A stretch of DNA of 64,000 bases, from assembly GCF_018812025.1 (NCBI RefSeq), contig NC_063049.1, positions 6,230,513 to 6,294,512 of the forward strand, given 5' to 3'. Source of the stretch: Megalobrama amblycephala (Eukaryota > Chordata > Actinopteri > Cypriniformes > Xenocyprididae). This document shows positions 10,926 through 22,472 of this stretch, in pieces. How positions within the stretch are numbered: position 1 is the stretch's first letter; each line of letters opens with the position of its first letter. The notes below the pieces were generated by a model, which ran no database searches, had not been told where the DNA came from, and saw nothing but the letters and a program-made list of their open reading frames with translations. Both the position numbers and the translations under genes were made by a program.

Positions 10926-13900
10926 ATGGCAGTAACTAAGACTTTGGTTTACATTGCATGTCTCTGTTTTGCTCGAGGTAAGTCCGACAGCTTTTAAACA
11001 CAGATTTGAGGTGAATAAACGCGTAATAAGGCAAAGACAGCCTATTTTCCCTGGTTTCGCCTGGTTCAATGAACTGAAATAGATAGGCTGGTCAGTGCGA
11101 AACCACAACAGACTCACGGAAATGTTTCTTTAATAAGTCGACTTTTGTACAGATAAATGAAGCTCAAAACCTTTCTTTTTTTTTTTTTTATTTCATTTAG
11201 ATTTCTATCAAAATGTGATTTGTTGTTTGTTGACAATATTATGCTATGAGCAAAAAAACAAACAAAAAAACAATCTACAGGCTAAATTAAATCTTAGGTG
11301 CTAGACTTTTTAAATATGTAGTTTGTATGCATAATTGTATTTTAATTGTTTATTCTACATTACACATGTCCTATTACAGCATCTTTACTATTACATAGTC
11401 AAGATTACTGTATTACAGTAATTACAATCTGTCAATAGTAAGTCTTATATTTGTATTTTGATTTGAGTGTAAAATATGTGAGATTTGTTTTGAGATTCAC
11501 CCAAAGAACCAAATAACCTTCACTAATGGAGTCTCTTTCATCTCCTGTAGATTTTGTTTTCTGTGATGACTATGAAGAAGTTGGAAATGAGATCATACTT
11601 ACTCCAAGAATCCGTGGAAAGCCTGAAGATATACTGTGGAAACACAATGACAACAAGGTTCTGGAGTATGACGGGAGTAAGGTGGACGAGTACGGCTCGT
11701 TCAGAGGTCGTGTAGTTGTTGATTTTGAAACAGGAGAGCTCACAATACGAAAACTGAACAGCCAAGACAGTGGCCAGTATCAAGCTGACATTGTGATCAA
11801 TGGGAAAGTTCAGAGCTCCAGTCATACGTTGACAGTTTTGGGTAAGCTATCTCTCTATCTCAGAAGATTATGTGCAGATCAACTCTTACAGTGGTTTATA
11901 GGGAATTGACTACTTATAGTCTGCAATGTCAAACAATGAACAAGCCGCTTCCGCTTGGTGAAATTCAATATCTCAGACCATTTTTTCATATATATCAGTA
12001 ACTGTTTGACTTCCTAAACTTTGTGTAATAATTGTCAGTACAAGTTGGAGAGGACATGAACAGCTAATGTAATGCACAGCACACTTAGACCTACTGCATG
12101 ATGGCATTCATAAAGTACAGGCGATGATAATGGTATGAAATAAAACTTTTAAAAAACTAATTACACTTATTTTACATACCCACTGGAGCACAATATTTAC
12201 TCATAAATAAATGTTGTGTTTTATTATTTACTAAATAATGCAGTAGTTACTCATAAATTCTTATTTTTAAATTACAGGTTTAATTCTTATATTTAAACAG
12301 AAAGTGCTAGCCAATGACAATGACCAATAAATGAAAATGTTTTTGTTTATTCAAAATTCAATAATCAAAAACATAATCAATCAAATTTAATAACAAATTA
12401 TGGATTAGGTTAACAACTTAAATTTATCATTAACAATTTATTAAAATTAAAAAATTCTGTCGACTTAATTCTTCTGGCATTTTTTATTATTTAATACAAA
12501 TATTTTATTTAAAAAAAATGGTGGTAATTATTATTATTATTATTTTGAGAAGTATATTCTATTTTACAATCATAATATACTGTATTTCTGTCATTTTCAC
12601 GAGTTAAAAACCAGACTTTTATTTTGACAGGTTGTAGTGAAGAGCTTTGAGTTTCAGGGTGTATTTGACAATGGTTTTTCTCAAATAAAATGATGAAATG
12701 CTCATTAAGTGTTTTCTCAGAGCAGCCTTGGATATGTTTATGTGTTCATGTCCTCAGATAGTGAGATAGCAAACACTGAAAACAATATAAGCGTCACGCT
12801 TACTTAAGTATGTAGTACACGAAACGGAAACACAGCTCATTCACACAGAGACACAAAACAAACATATATTTATACAGCAGGCTTTTTGCGCTTTAATATT
12901 CACAGACCCTAGACCATTTGATTTACTATACAGGAAAATTGTTGGTAAATTATAGTGATTAATAATCTCAAATTGACCAAATATCAACCGATTATCACTA
13001 ATACTGCTCTACTTTTGGGTCTTAGATGCTCTGGTAGAGCCTCAGGTGAACTGTGAGCTGGATGAGATTTCAGATGTTAAAAAACTGTTGTGTTCAGTGG
13101 AATCTCAGACTCTGATCAGCTACGAATGGAGTGGACCCAATATAAATGTTCACTCGGGACACGAGCTTGTTGTTGATAAACAGGAGGAAAACCTTGACTC
13201 AGTCTATACCTGCACTGTGAAGAATCGTGTTAACAGAAAGAGCACAGACTTTACTCTGAAAGACTGCCATACAGGTTTGCTAACAATCATTCGACACAAC
13301 TGTCTTAGATGCATTGAGACTCTGATGTAGATGCTTCACACTGTCTTGAATGTTTTTGTGTGCAGGCAGAGAAGGGTCTGCTGTTCTTGTTCCTGTCTTA
13401 ATAGTAACAGCACTTCTCCTCATTGTGCTTATTGCACTGGCAGTATTCTTATATATAGTATATAGACGAAAAAAACAAAAGCGTAAGTGTCATGAAAAAG
13501 TATTCAACATTCACCCTCAAAATCTTTAATTGACACACATCTCACAAAGAATAAAGATTAACAATGATCTTTTCTTGTTTTCTTCTTCTTTTTTTCCATG
13601 TACATGGATTAGAAGTGAGGTCATCTGAATCAAGAAATACGGACACTGAATATGGTAAGATCAGGGTTTGTAGAGTTGGAAAATTTGGATTTTGTTATGC
13701 TTTCAAGGTTTGAATTGTGCTTGACTTGAATATCTTCCTTGAAAAATTAGTGATGTTTTTTTTTTTTTCCCTTTGAGCATCCAGTGTAAAAAATAATTAA
13801 ATTAACAAAAGAGTCAGTAATTAACAAACAGATTAAAAGAACATCTGGTCACAGTTCATATCAGTGTCCTTAACTAATGTACAATGTACTTTTTGTTAAT

Positions 13901-16900
13901 GTTGTATTATAAAACACTTGTGCTGCTATTGCGGTGGATGTGGGTAAGGTTAGGACAGGTTTGGTGGATTGGGAAGGTTTAAGGATGGGTTACAGGGTAA
14001 GGGAAGGTCAACAGTGTCATTAGAGATCGCCTTTCGCATTTCATATCTTGAATTTTATGGACATTCTGACTGCATTCTATAGGCTATATCATGAAGTGAG
14101 TTGTGTCCCTGCATCATATTCATCAGTCAACCGTATGTAATGTCAGATGACCTATGTAGGTCTGGGGGTGGGGCAAGTCTGTTAAATGCGTTCATTTTTT
14201 TTTTCCATAATTAATTAATCTAATTAATGTGTTAAATTCCCAGCCCTAATTCTTATGCATTTGATATGTTTGTGAATGTAAGTTAAATCATATCATGCTG
14301 TCTGTGTTCCACTTTAATCTATGGATCTGTGTGCAGGAGAGTTTATGAGAGATAGCTAAACCATTGATTTCAAAAGGACAAAGATCTAAAGCTGATGGGG
14401 ATTGACTAAACGATGTTTGCCTATAATTTGCATATAATGTCCTGCCTTGGTAGCCTGTCTTATCTATTTGAGGATTGGATGAGCTCTTAAATAGGCAGGA
14501 CCTAGCAACGAGTGACTAATAACTGACAGTTTGTGTTATTTATAATCACTGCTGTGAATTTACTTGAATAGAGAGTTGATAGAGCATGAGTTAGGGCTGT
14601 GCGATTAATCTCACTTGAATTTTTAATTCGATTTTGGCTTCCAACGATTATGAAAACACAATAATCAAGATAAAATGATTATTGTCCCTTATTCCGCTCC
14701 CTTCCAGTGTATACATATTTACTTATAATGATGTTAAATAATCATGATTACACTATTGGCCAGAGTAATCGTGATTATGATTTTTGCCATAATCAAGCAG
14801 TGTTTGCATGAGCATTTTACATATTAAAAATGTTTCTATTACTGTAGGTCAAAACCTGTTGAGTAATGTCACAACGGAGTCTATGCCAGGTAACAAATGA
14901 TTTACTATTATTAATACTAGACGTGCTGACATAATATTTACAGTAGTAGCTATTGCTCAATAAATAAAATTAAATTAGCAAGTTACAACGCTTGAATCTG
15001 CTGTTAAGATCTTTGAGTTTTTTGTTTCAGGTTCATCTGATGCTATTGCCACGATCCCTAGTCACATCAGACTTCCTTTTCAAAAAGAGTCTATTGCTGA
15101 TAAAAAATGGGATCAAGATTCTGGTGAAACTGTAAAACTTTTGAGTGATACAAATAGCTTGCAAGAACAAAGTCAAGTGAGTGAAAATGTAAAGACGTCA
15201 CCTGAACTTCAGAACGAGGGACTAGAAGAGCAGGAAACTGAAGATAATAATGAGGATAATCAGACACCAGGAGAGACAGAAGAGGCGTTAAACAGACTAA
15301 ACACAGGTAAAATACAGATTGTATGTTTGTCTGGAGAAACAGAACTTGATTCTGAAATAAACATCTCATCTGGATGTAAAGTACCATTTTATTACTTTGT
15401 ATTTCAATTTAGATTGAAGGAGCTGTGTTAAGTGCTTGTTTAGTAATTGTAGAGTAATTGTCTGTTAAAGGAATTGATCACTCAAAAACGACAATTTTGT
15501 CAAATTTCAATCATCTTCACGCAGCTCTTTACAAGACAAACTATCAAGGTCCACAATCTACCTTAAAAAGCATATTAACAGTGATTTATGTAATTGGATG
15601 AGCTCCTAAATAGGCAGGACAGTCTGTGCGATGAGTAAGGGTGCTCCAATCAGGTTTTTTGGGGCTGATTACTATCACTGGAAGCAGTATTGGCCGATAC
15701 GGATCACCAAAACCAATCATTCTTAACGACAATGTATTTTAAAGGATTAGTTCACTTTCAAATTCAAATTTCCTGATAATTTACTCACCCCCATGCCATC
15801 CAAGATGTCCTTCTTCAGTCAAAAAGAAATGAAGGTTTTTGATGAAAACATTCCAGTATTTTTCTCCTTATAGTGGACTTCAATGGAGCCCAAACGGTTG
15901 AAGGTCAAAATTACAGTTTACAGATCCCAGGCGAGGAATAAGGGTCTTATCTAGAGAAACCAAAACAAATGATTGAACAAATGATTTACTATTATTATTA
16001 CTACACATGCTGACGTCATACTGCCCCTGGAAGCTGTTGTTTCTGTTGCTGGATAGCACTATAAACTCACTCTCAGATGTCAATGAGAATGAATGATGCT
16101 TGAATCTGCTGTTAATAAGATCTTTGAGTGCTTTGTTTCAGGTTCATCTGATGTCACTCTCCCTAATCGCACCAGACTATCCTCTCAAAAGGAGCCTGTT
16201 GCTGATAAAAAATGTGATCGAGACAAAGAACTAGAAAAAAATCTAAAACAGAGTCCACAATCTGTGTCAGAAACAAACCAAGAGAACACAGGAAAAGGAA
16301 ATGAAGGAGAAGTAGACAAAAATGAGAAGAACAGTGAAAATGCAGATGAAACAGAAAAGCCCTTACAAAGCCAAGAAGAAGAGGAGAAAGAGAAAAGTCA
16401 GATACTGAAACAAGAGAGTGAAAATGGAAAGACGTCACCTGAGCATCAAAATGAGGGACTAGAAGAGCAGGAAACTGAAGATAATAATGAGGATAATCAG
16501 ACACCAGGAGAGACAGAAGAGGTGGTAAACAGACTAAACACAGGTAAAATACAGATTGAATGTTTGTCTGGAGAAACAGAACTTGATTCTGAAATAAACA
16601 TCTCATCTGGATGTAAAGTACCATTTTATTACTTTGTATTTCAATTTAGATTGAAGGAGCTGTGTTAAGTGCTTGTTTAGTAATTGTAGAGTAATTGCAA
16701 TTGCAATTGTTTGTCTTTACAAGACAAACTATCAAGGTCCACAATCTACCTTAAAAAGCATATTAACAGTGATTTATGTAATTGGATGAGCTCCTAAATA
16801 GGCAGGACTGTGTGGTGAGTAAGGTTGCTCCAATCAGGTTTTTTGGGGCTGATTACTATCACTGGAAGCAGTATTGGCCAATACTGATCACCAAAACCAA

Positions 16901-19326
16901 TCATTCTTAACGACAATGTATTTTAAAGGATCAGTTCACTTTCAAATTCAAATTTCCTGTTAACTTACTCACCCCCATGCCATCCAAGATGTTCATGTCC
17001 TTCTTTCTTCAGTCTAAAAGAAATTAAGGTTTTTGATGAAAACATTCCAGTATTTTTCTCCTTATAGTGGACTTCAATGGAGCCCAAACGGTTGAAGGTC
17101 AAAATTACAGTTTACAGATCCCAGGCGAGGAATAAGGGTCTTATCTAGAGAAACCATCACTCATTTTCTAAAACAAATGATTGAACAAATGATTTACTAT
17201 TATTATTACTACACATGCTGACATCATACTGCCCCTGGAAGCTGTTGTTTCTGTTGCTGGATAGCACTATAAACTCACTCTCAGATGTCAATGAGAATGA
17301 ATGACGCTTGAATCTGCTGTGAATCTGCTTTGTTTCAGGTTCATCTGGTGTCACTCTCCCTAGTCACTCCAGACTATCCTCTCAAAAGGAGCCTGTTGCT
17401 GATAAAAAATGTGATCAAGACAAAGAACCAGAAGATTTAGGTGAAACTGATGAAGGACAAACAACAAAAGAATTGCCAGAACAAATTGTAAAACAGAGTC
17501 CACAATCTGTGTCAGAAACAAACCAAGAGAACACAGGAAAAGGAAATGAAGGAGAAGTAGACAAAAAAGAGAAGAACAGTGAAAATGCAGATGAAACAGA
17601 AAAGCCCTTACAAAGCCAAGAAGAAGAGGAGAAAGAGAAAAGTCAGATACTGAAACAAGAGAGTGAAAATGGAAAGACGTCGCCTGAACATCAAAATGAG
17701 GGAATAGAAGAGAAGAAACCTGAAGATAATAATGAGGATAATCAGACACCAGGACAGACAGAAGAGGCGATAGACGGACCAGACAAAGGTAAACAGAACT
17801 TGATTCTGAACATGTAAAGAATAATTTTTACATTGTATTTAAATTTACATTGAAGTAGCTTTAAGGCTTTGTTGCTTTGTTCACCCAATTTGAGGGAAAT
17901 GAAATGAAATGAAAATCTGGTAAAAAAGGTTTCTCATCATGCCAGCAGTATGATGGATATCAGTGGAACACAACATGAGAATTTCAGTCATCTTCACACA
18001 GCTTTTACAAGACCGTCTGTCAAGCTCCACATACTACATTAAAAACTGCATAATAAAAGTTTCATTCTTGTAGCTTGTGCACTATATTCCTATCCACAAG
18101 TAAAAAAAGACCTTATCCACTGAAAGTTTTTTCCATCACATTACATATAGCACCAGATGTCAGGTTTGATGTCAGTGTTGTTTAATGATGTCACTGATGT
18201 TCGGCCTGACGTCACGCATCAAGAGGTGCCGTATTGATCGGAGCGCTGCAGCACAGCGGAGAATTTTCAGGGAATATCCATTTAAATTTCAGTCCGTTTA
18301 TCACTCAAGGCTATCATATGGCTTCAAGACACTTAGAATATAACATTTGAGATTTATGAACTACTTTTATGCTGATTTTACATTTTGGAACTGATCACTA
18401 TGAACTGTTGAATAAATAAGAGCTCAATTCAATTAGAAAATACTCCTTTTGTGTTCCACAGAAAATACAAGGGTTCAAAACAGACTCGATATCAGAAGCA
18501 GTAACCTGCTGTTAGGATGGGACACAATTACTAATTACATTTTTTTTTTTTTTTTTTTTTTCAATTTTGAAATCATAGAAAATGTGAGTCCACAATCTGA
18601 TGTGACAGAAAGAAATGTGGTTAATGAAGCAGAACAAGTACATGAAAATAAGAAGAAGAGCCAAAATGATGAGAGCCTGAGAAATCAGAAAACTGAAGAT
18701 GCAGCTAACAGTGGGAATGACATGAGACCAGGAGACACAAGAGAGAGAAGTGAGGAGAAAAACAATGAAGGGATAGACGGACCAAACACAGGTAAAATGC
18801 AGATGATGTTTTGTCTGGAGAAACAAAACCTTGCAGAAAAATCACTGCATTCTGAAATAAACATTTCTGTTTTGTTGTTCATTTTAGTGGATCAGCCGGT
18901 GGATGGTGAAGCTCCCGGTGCTCCAGCAGGTTAGTTTCCGCCTTTTCTTCTGTCCTGACTTTAATTGTGCACTTATTCTCTATATATCCAGATCAGATTC
19001 AGAAGTTTTATGCTGTCATTTATTAGTCATTTGAACAAAGTTCTTTGAATGAGTGGATGAGGTTTCTTATCTTGATCAATTTAGTTACAGATTCACCAGC
19101 TACCATGGAGAAGGACCCTATAAACAGCAGTGTCGCAGCTTCCAGTCAATCTGACCTATATAATCACACAAGCCAAGACAAGGAAAAAGAAAGAAAACGT
19201 TCTGGACTGGATCAGGATGAGAAAGGAAAGGTTGTAACAAATCAGGAAGAGAAAGGTGCCCAGGAACAAATGTCAGAAGAAAAAACTTATGACCCAGAGA
19301 CATCTGAGGAAAAAAAGTTGCATTAA
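10926..19326 (+). CDS. CD2/SLAM-family receptor with long acidic tail (gene A)
   Basis: Predicted single-pass leukocyte adhesion/signalling receptor of the CD2/CD48/SLAM family, 803 aa in 12 exons: 10926-10977, 11551-11841, 13026-13274, 13366-13482, 13613-13654, 14848-14889, 15031-15306, 16142-16543, 17339-17788, 18579-18791, 18888-18929, 19091-19326. All internal junctions are phase 1 with GT/AG. Exon 1 encodes a signal peptide. Exon 2 is a V-type Ig domain without the usual disulfide (one Cys, DSGQYQ motif), as in CD2 and CD48. Exon 3 is a C2 domain with four cysteines (two disulfides), typical of this family. Exon 4 holds the transmembrane helix (about residues 202-226) and basic anchor. 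The ~567-residue tail is Glu/Asn/Lys-rich, built partly of duplicated exons (7-9), and I see no ITSM (TxYxxV/I) or proline-rich motif. It ends at a frameshift-like A7 run. Which human family member is orthologous is not decidable; CD2, CD48, CD58 and CD244 remain possible. Confidence 0.8.
12000..13025 (+). other. Gene A intron 2, no further feature
   Basis: AT-rich intronic sequence between the V-type and C2-type Ig exons. It has an ATT microsatellite near 12528-12545 and no recognised transposon. Confidence 0.4.
14590..14810. repeat. Dispersed repeat in gene A intron 5
   Basis: Begins GGGCTGTGCGATTAATC and holds several AATCATGATTA/ATAATCGT-type blocks. This style (GGGCTGTGCGATTAAT) is familiar from many fish genomes as a dispersed element. 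Non-coding; boundaries approximate. Confidence 0.4.
15743..15961 (-). repeat. Dispersed repeat, copy 2 (gene A intron)
   Basis: Reverse-oriented copy of the element at 1765-2030. It was copied along with the exon unit; its sister is at 16923-17157. Confidence 0.7.
16923..17157 (-). repeat. Dispersed repeat, copy 3 (gene A intron)
   Basis: Near-identical to the copy at 15743-15961, sharing its orientation and its position relative to the next exon, as expected if the whole exon-intron unit was duplicated. Confidence 0.7.
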
Positions 19327-19746
19327 CTTCGACAAACAAACTGATCCAGACAGTACAATAAACACTGTGTCTCAGCAGCAGGGGCATGACGATGGGTTGA
19401 GTAAACGAGATGAAGCAGTGCCGGCATGCTCTGAGAAATCAGATATGACCGATAAAGACCAAAGCTTTACACTGATTGATAATAATGCAAAGGTTATGCA
19501 AAATGAAACTCAACATGGTGGACACCTAACTGAAGAAGAAGATGGTGGTGATGGTGGACACAGAGACGAGCAATGACCCAGAACAAGGCATGAAGGAGAA
19601 AAATGATCCTCCAGAAATGAGTCAAAAATGAACAGAAGTTACAGGATTGTGGTGTAAATAACTCTAAAAACACAAACAATGACATGTCTGAGCCAAAGGA
19701 CAAGAAAACAGAAAGTGACAGCTTCCCAAAACATCCAATGAAATAA
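19327..19746 (+). pseudogene. Relic 3' extension of the gene A tail, frameshifted
   Basis: Directly after the gene A stop (19324-19326) an acidic reading continues in another frame to 19576 (NFDKQTDPDSTINTVSQQQG and on). A further frame shift leads into similar Asp/Glu/Lys-rich peptide up to a TAA at about 19746 (MSEPKDKKTESDSFPKHPMK). The first break falls on a run of seven A at about 19309-19316. Composition matches the tail exons, so this looks like former coding sequence now used as 3' UTR, or coding sequence disrupted by assembly errors in homopolymers. An AATAAA at 19742-19747 is a suitable poly(A) signal. Confidence 0.55.
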
Positions 19747-19747
19747 A
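19742..19747 (+). terminator. Candidate poly(A) signal of gene A
   Basis: AATAAA about 415 bp after the modelled stop codon and overlapping the last TAA of the relic tail sequence. Confidence 0.5.
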
Positions 19748-19789
19748 ATCATATAGTTCAAAGTTTTGAGCAAACGTATGTGGTGATAG

Positions 19790-20130
19790 AAAAGAAGCTC
19801 TAGCGCAAGTTCTGCCGGGAAGACTCAAATGTTACGTCACTCATTAGTTCAGATCTAACCAATCATTATCTAACACTTGGAGTATAAAAGATCGGTACTT
19901 ACACATGTCTGAGTTCGCAGATGCTGACGCCAACCTTCGCCTCCATCCCGGGGGTCGGCTACGCCTCTGCCTTCAGCTTCAGGCAGGGAAAGCAAAGTCT
20001 GCAACCCTCAGGACGTGAGCTACGGACGGGGCCTACGCCACAGAACATTAACCTTTATATTCTGCTTGCTGTTTGGTAATAAGTATCATTATTATGTTAT
20101 CTTGCCTCCCGAGTCTTCTGGTAGAATTGA
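19790..20130 (+). other. GC-richer TATA-containing segment, LTR-like
   Basis: A ~340-bp island of different composition holding GTATAAAAGA at about 19881 followed by GC-rich sequence (CATCCCGGGGGTCGGCTACG). The layout resembles the promoter and leader of an LTR or other retroelement, but I found no matching terminal repeats or primer site. Treat as an unclassified repeat candidate. Confidence 0.3.
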
Positions 20131-20940
20131 CGGTGAGATCAGCAATGAGAGAGGTGAAGTTGAATAGAAAAACATGAGTGAACTAGAGTGATGTGAAGGA
20201 AGTAGTGAGAGTTGTGCGTCAGAAATAACAATGAAGAAAATGAGGAACACACCCTACAGAAGGTGAAGAAAGGATAATCAGCATGTGCTTGAACAAGTTG
20301 CAGAGGAGAAGTAACAGTCCAAATGGCTTTCAATGTATCACATTCATTTGGTACAGTGGCAAGAGTAAATTTGTGAATCCTTTGAAACTATCTGGATTTC
20401 CAATGACTTTATCCATCCTGCCCTGACAATGATCACTCAGTCTCATACATTTCTGAAAAGTACCGTACAACTGTTTTTGCGTTAGTCAGATTATGTTTAT
20501 CAATAATTGTGATTCAGAGGAAGATTAATCCACATTTTATGAGTAATCAATGCAGAAAACTGTTCGCCATGCAAACATATTTTTAGAACCAGTAGCTTCA
20601 CTGTATGCCTGTGATTGACAGAAGAATATTAAGGAATATTAAATGGTTGTAAATGTTATATATGCCAGCTAAATATAAAAACTTGCCAAAGACATAAAAT
20701 ATATTTAATGTCATTGAATTGCCTAAATATATGATCACATTAATTATTTAGATAAATATTAGCCATAAATTGTTTAAGGAAATATTGTTCCCATAATAAT
20801 CTCTGAGTGGTGATGAAACCACTCTTAATTCAGAAGCAGTTGTCCTATATTTATTGGTTGGGATGTGAATAATAATGCCATGTTTTATAAACATTTCTTG
20901 TAGTTTTTTTTTTTAAACAAATTTAACAAACAAAAATGTT

Positions 20941-20976
<36 letters not shown>

Positions 20977-22472
20977 CATGTTAATTAAAAAAACTTTTTA
21001 ATATTAAATCTGTTCTTGGCTAATTTCTAGAGATCTTTGATAAAAGTTTCCATTTAAAAATAGGACTTACAGGGCTGGTACTTTTAAAATTTGTTTTTGT
21101 ATATGATAGATGCTTATTTGTTCACGTTTCCCAGTGATTCAACTTGTCATATAGTCACGTTACAAATATTCTTCAAAATATCTTCTGAGTTCGGTTTGGA
21201 ACGACATGAGAATGAGTAAATGATGACATTTTTTTTTTATTTTTGGGGTCTATTATTTATTTTATTAAAATAATTATTATTTGAGTAATTTTTCATTGGC
21301 TTCTGGGTTAATATTGAATTTTAAACAAATTGTGAACTTCTTGAAATAACTATAGTTAATTAGGAATGAAAATGTGCAAAAACAAAAAGTAAAAATGTCA
21401 TCCTGTGGTTCAAAAAGTTTTATAAATTTTGATAATGAGATCAAACAAAATCTTTTGTGAAATGTAACTCTGAGATGATTAAGATTTCAATTACATAAAT
21501 GTCCACTGACAGATTCGTTTTGTATCTAATCATTTTTGTTAACAACATGTGTTCATTACTTCAGTGAGCTCTTTGTTTCTGCCTTAAATGAATACATTGT
21601 TAGCGAACTGTGTGATTTGTATAGGCATTTGAACATTTCTGAAATACATAACTTGGACAGTAACCTCTGATAACAGATCATTCTACATTTTAATGTAGAC
21701 ACGTGCAATTTCTGTAACGATGTGTAAAAGCGCTATATGAACTGAACTGAAGTGTCACAGTCGCTTGCGTCAGAGAGCAAATCTCAGGTTTAGGCGATCC
21801 TGTTGAAACCCGTTCCATGCTCGGCTCCTGAAACAGGAAAGGGTGTTTCTGAAATCACTGAGTGGGCTCTAGTAAAGTGCAGATGAAGGGTAAAAAACGG
21901 CTCCACCATAGCAGTGTACAGTGAGAGATTTACGAGTATTTACAACTCATCACTTTTACCAATAATTGGAACATAATTTAAAATATATTTTGCTACAAAT
22001 ATTTTTTTATATATATCTATTAATCTGCCTAAACATTGCTATAATGCTTTACTATTTTACCATGTCATATTTCTGTCCTGTCCAGAGTGAAACCTGCATA
22101 TAGATGTCACTTCCGAAACTTTGCCTCATGCAGTTGACAAACAGGTTTTATTCAATGGATTATATCGGCTGTGGCCTGGAAAGTGAGCCAGGGCCGCTCC
22201 CTTTTCAGTCACTAAAACACTTCTGATTGGCCACAGTGTTTAAGAGATCAACGACTATGTCTGTGATTGGCTACATTGCTCAGTGCTGCAGAAACACGTT
22301 GGACATTTGACGTTCTCCAGAGCGCAAACACACACAGACACCGGAGCGTGTGTCAAATCTGTCACACCAATATATTACAGCATAAACGAATTGAAGGTGC
22401 TCTTGCTTGTGTTTGAGTTATGCAGCACACCTGTAGACCCGGGCCTGACCTGGATTAACTTGTACTGAGAAG
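20131..22472. other. Intergenic region upstream of the CD101-like gene
   Basis: AT-rich with no supported gene. A T-rich run spans 20946-20977. The last ~700 bp must include the promoter of the CD101-like gene; I see no clear TATA box or CpG island there. Confidence 0.4.

Larger units (their letters stand above)
14990..17788 (+). repeat. Three tandem copies of a tail exon plus intron in gene A
   Basis: Exons 7, 8 and 9 start 1111 and 1197 bp apart. Each is preceded by GCTTGAATCTGCTGT and the acceptor TTTGTTTCAG, opens with the same codons (GSSD or GSSG) and ends in similar acidic peptide (EDNNEDNQTPG). The flanking introns match too, including the dispersed repeat at 15743-15961 and 16923-17157. 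Exons 7 and 8 are followed by near-identical sequence (GAACTTGATTCTGAAATAAA). The block therefore arose by local tandem duplication of exon with intron. Exon lengths differ (276, 402, 450 nt) because internal blocks were lost or gained, always in multiples of three. Confidence 0.85.

Noticed and set aside
15091..15387. Minus-strand frames opposite gene A tail exons (also 16163-16624 and 17360-17749)
   Set aside because: Shadows of the acidic coding strand; they repeat only because the exons are duplicated.
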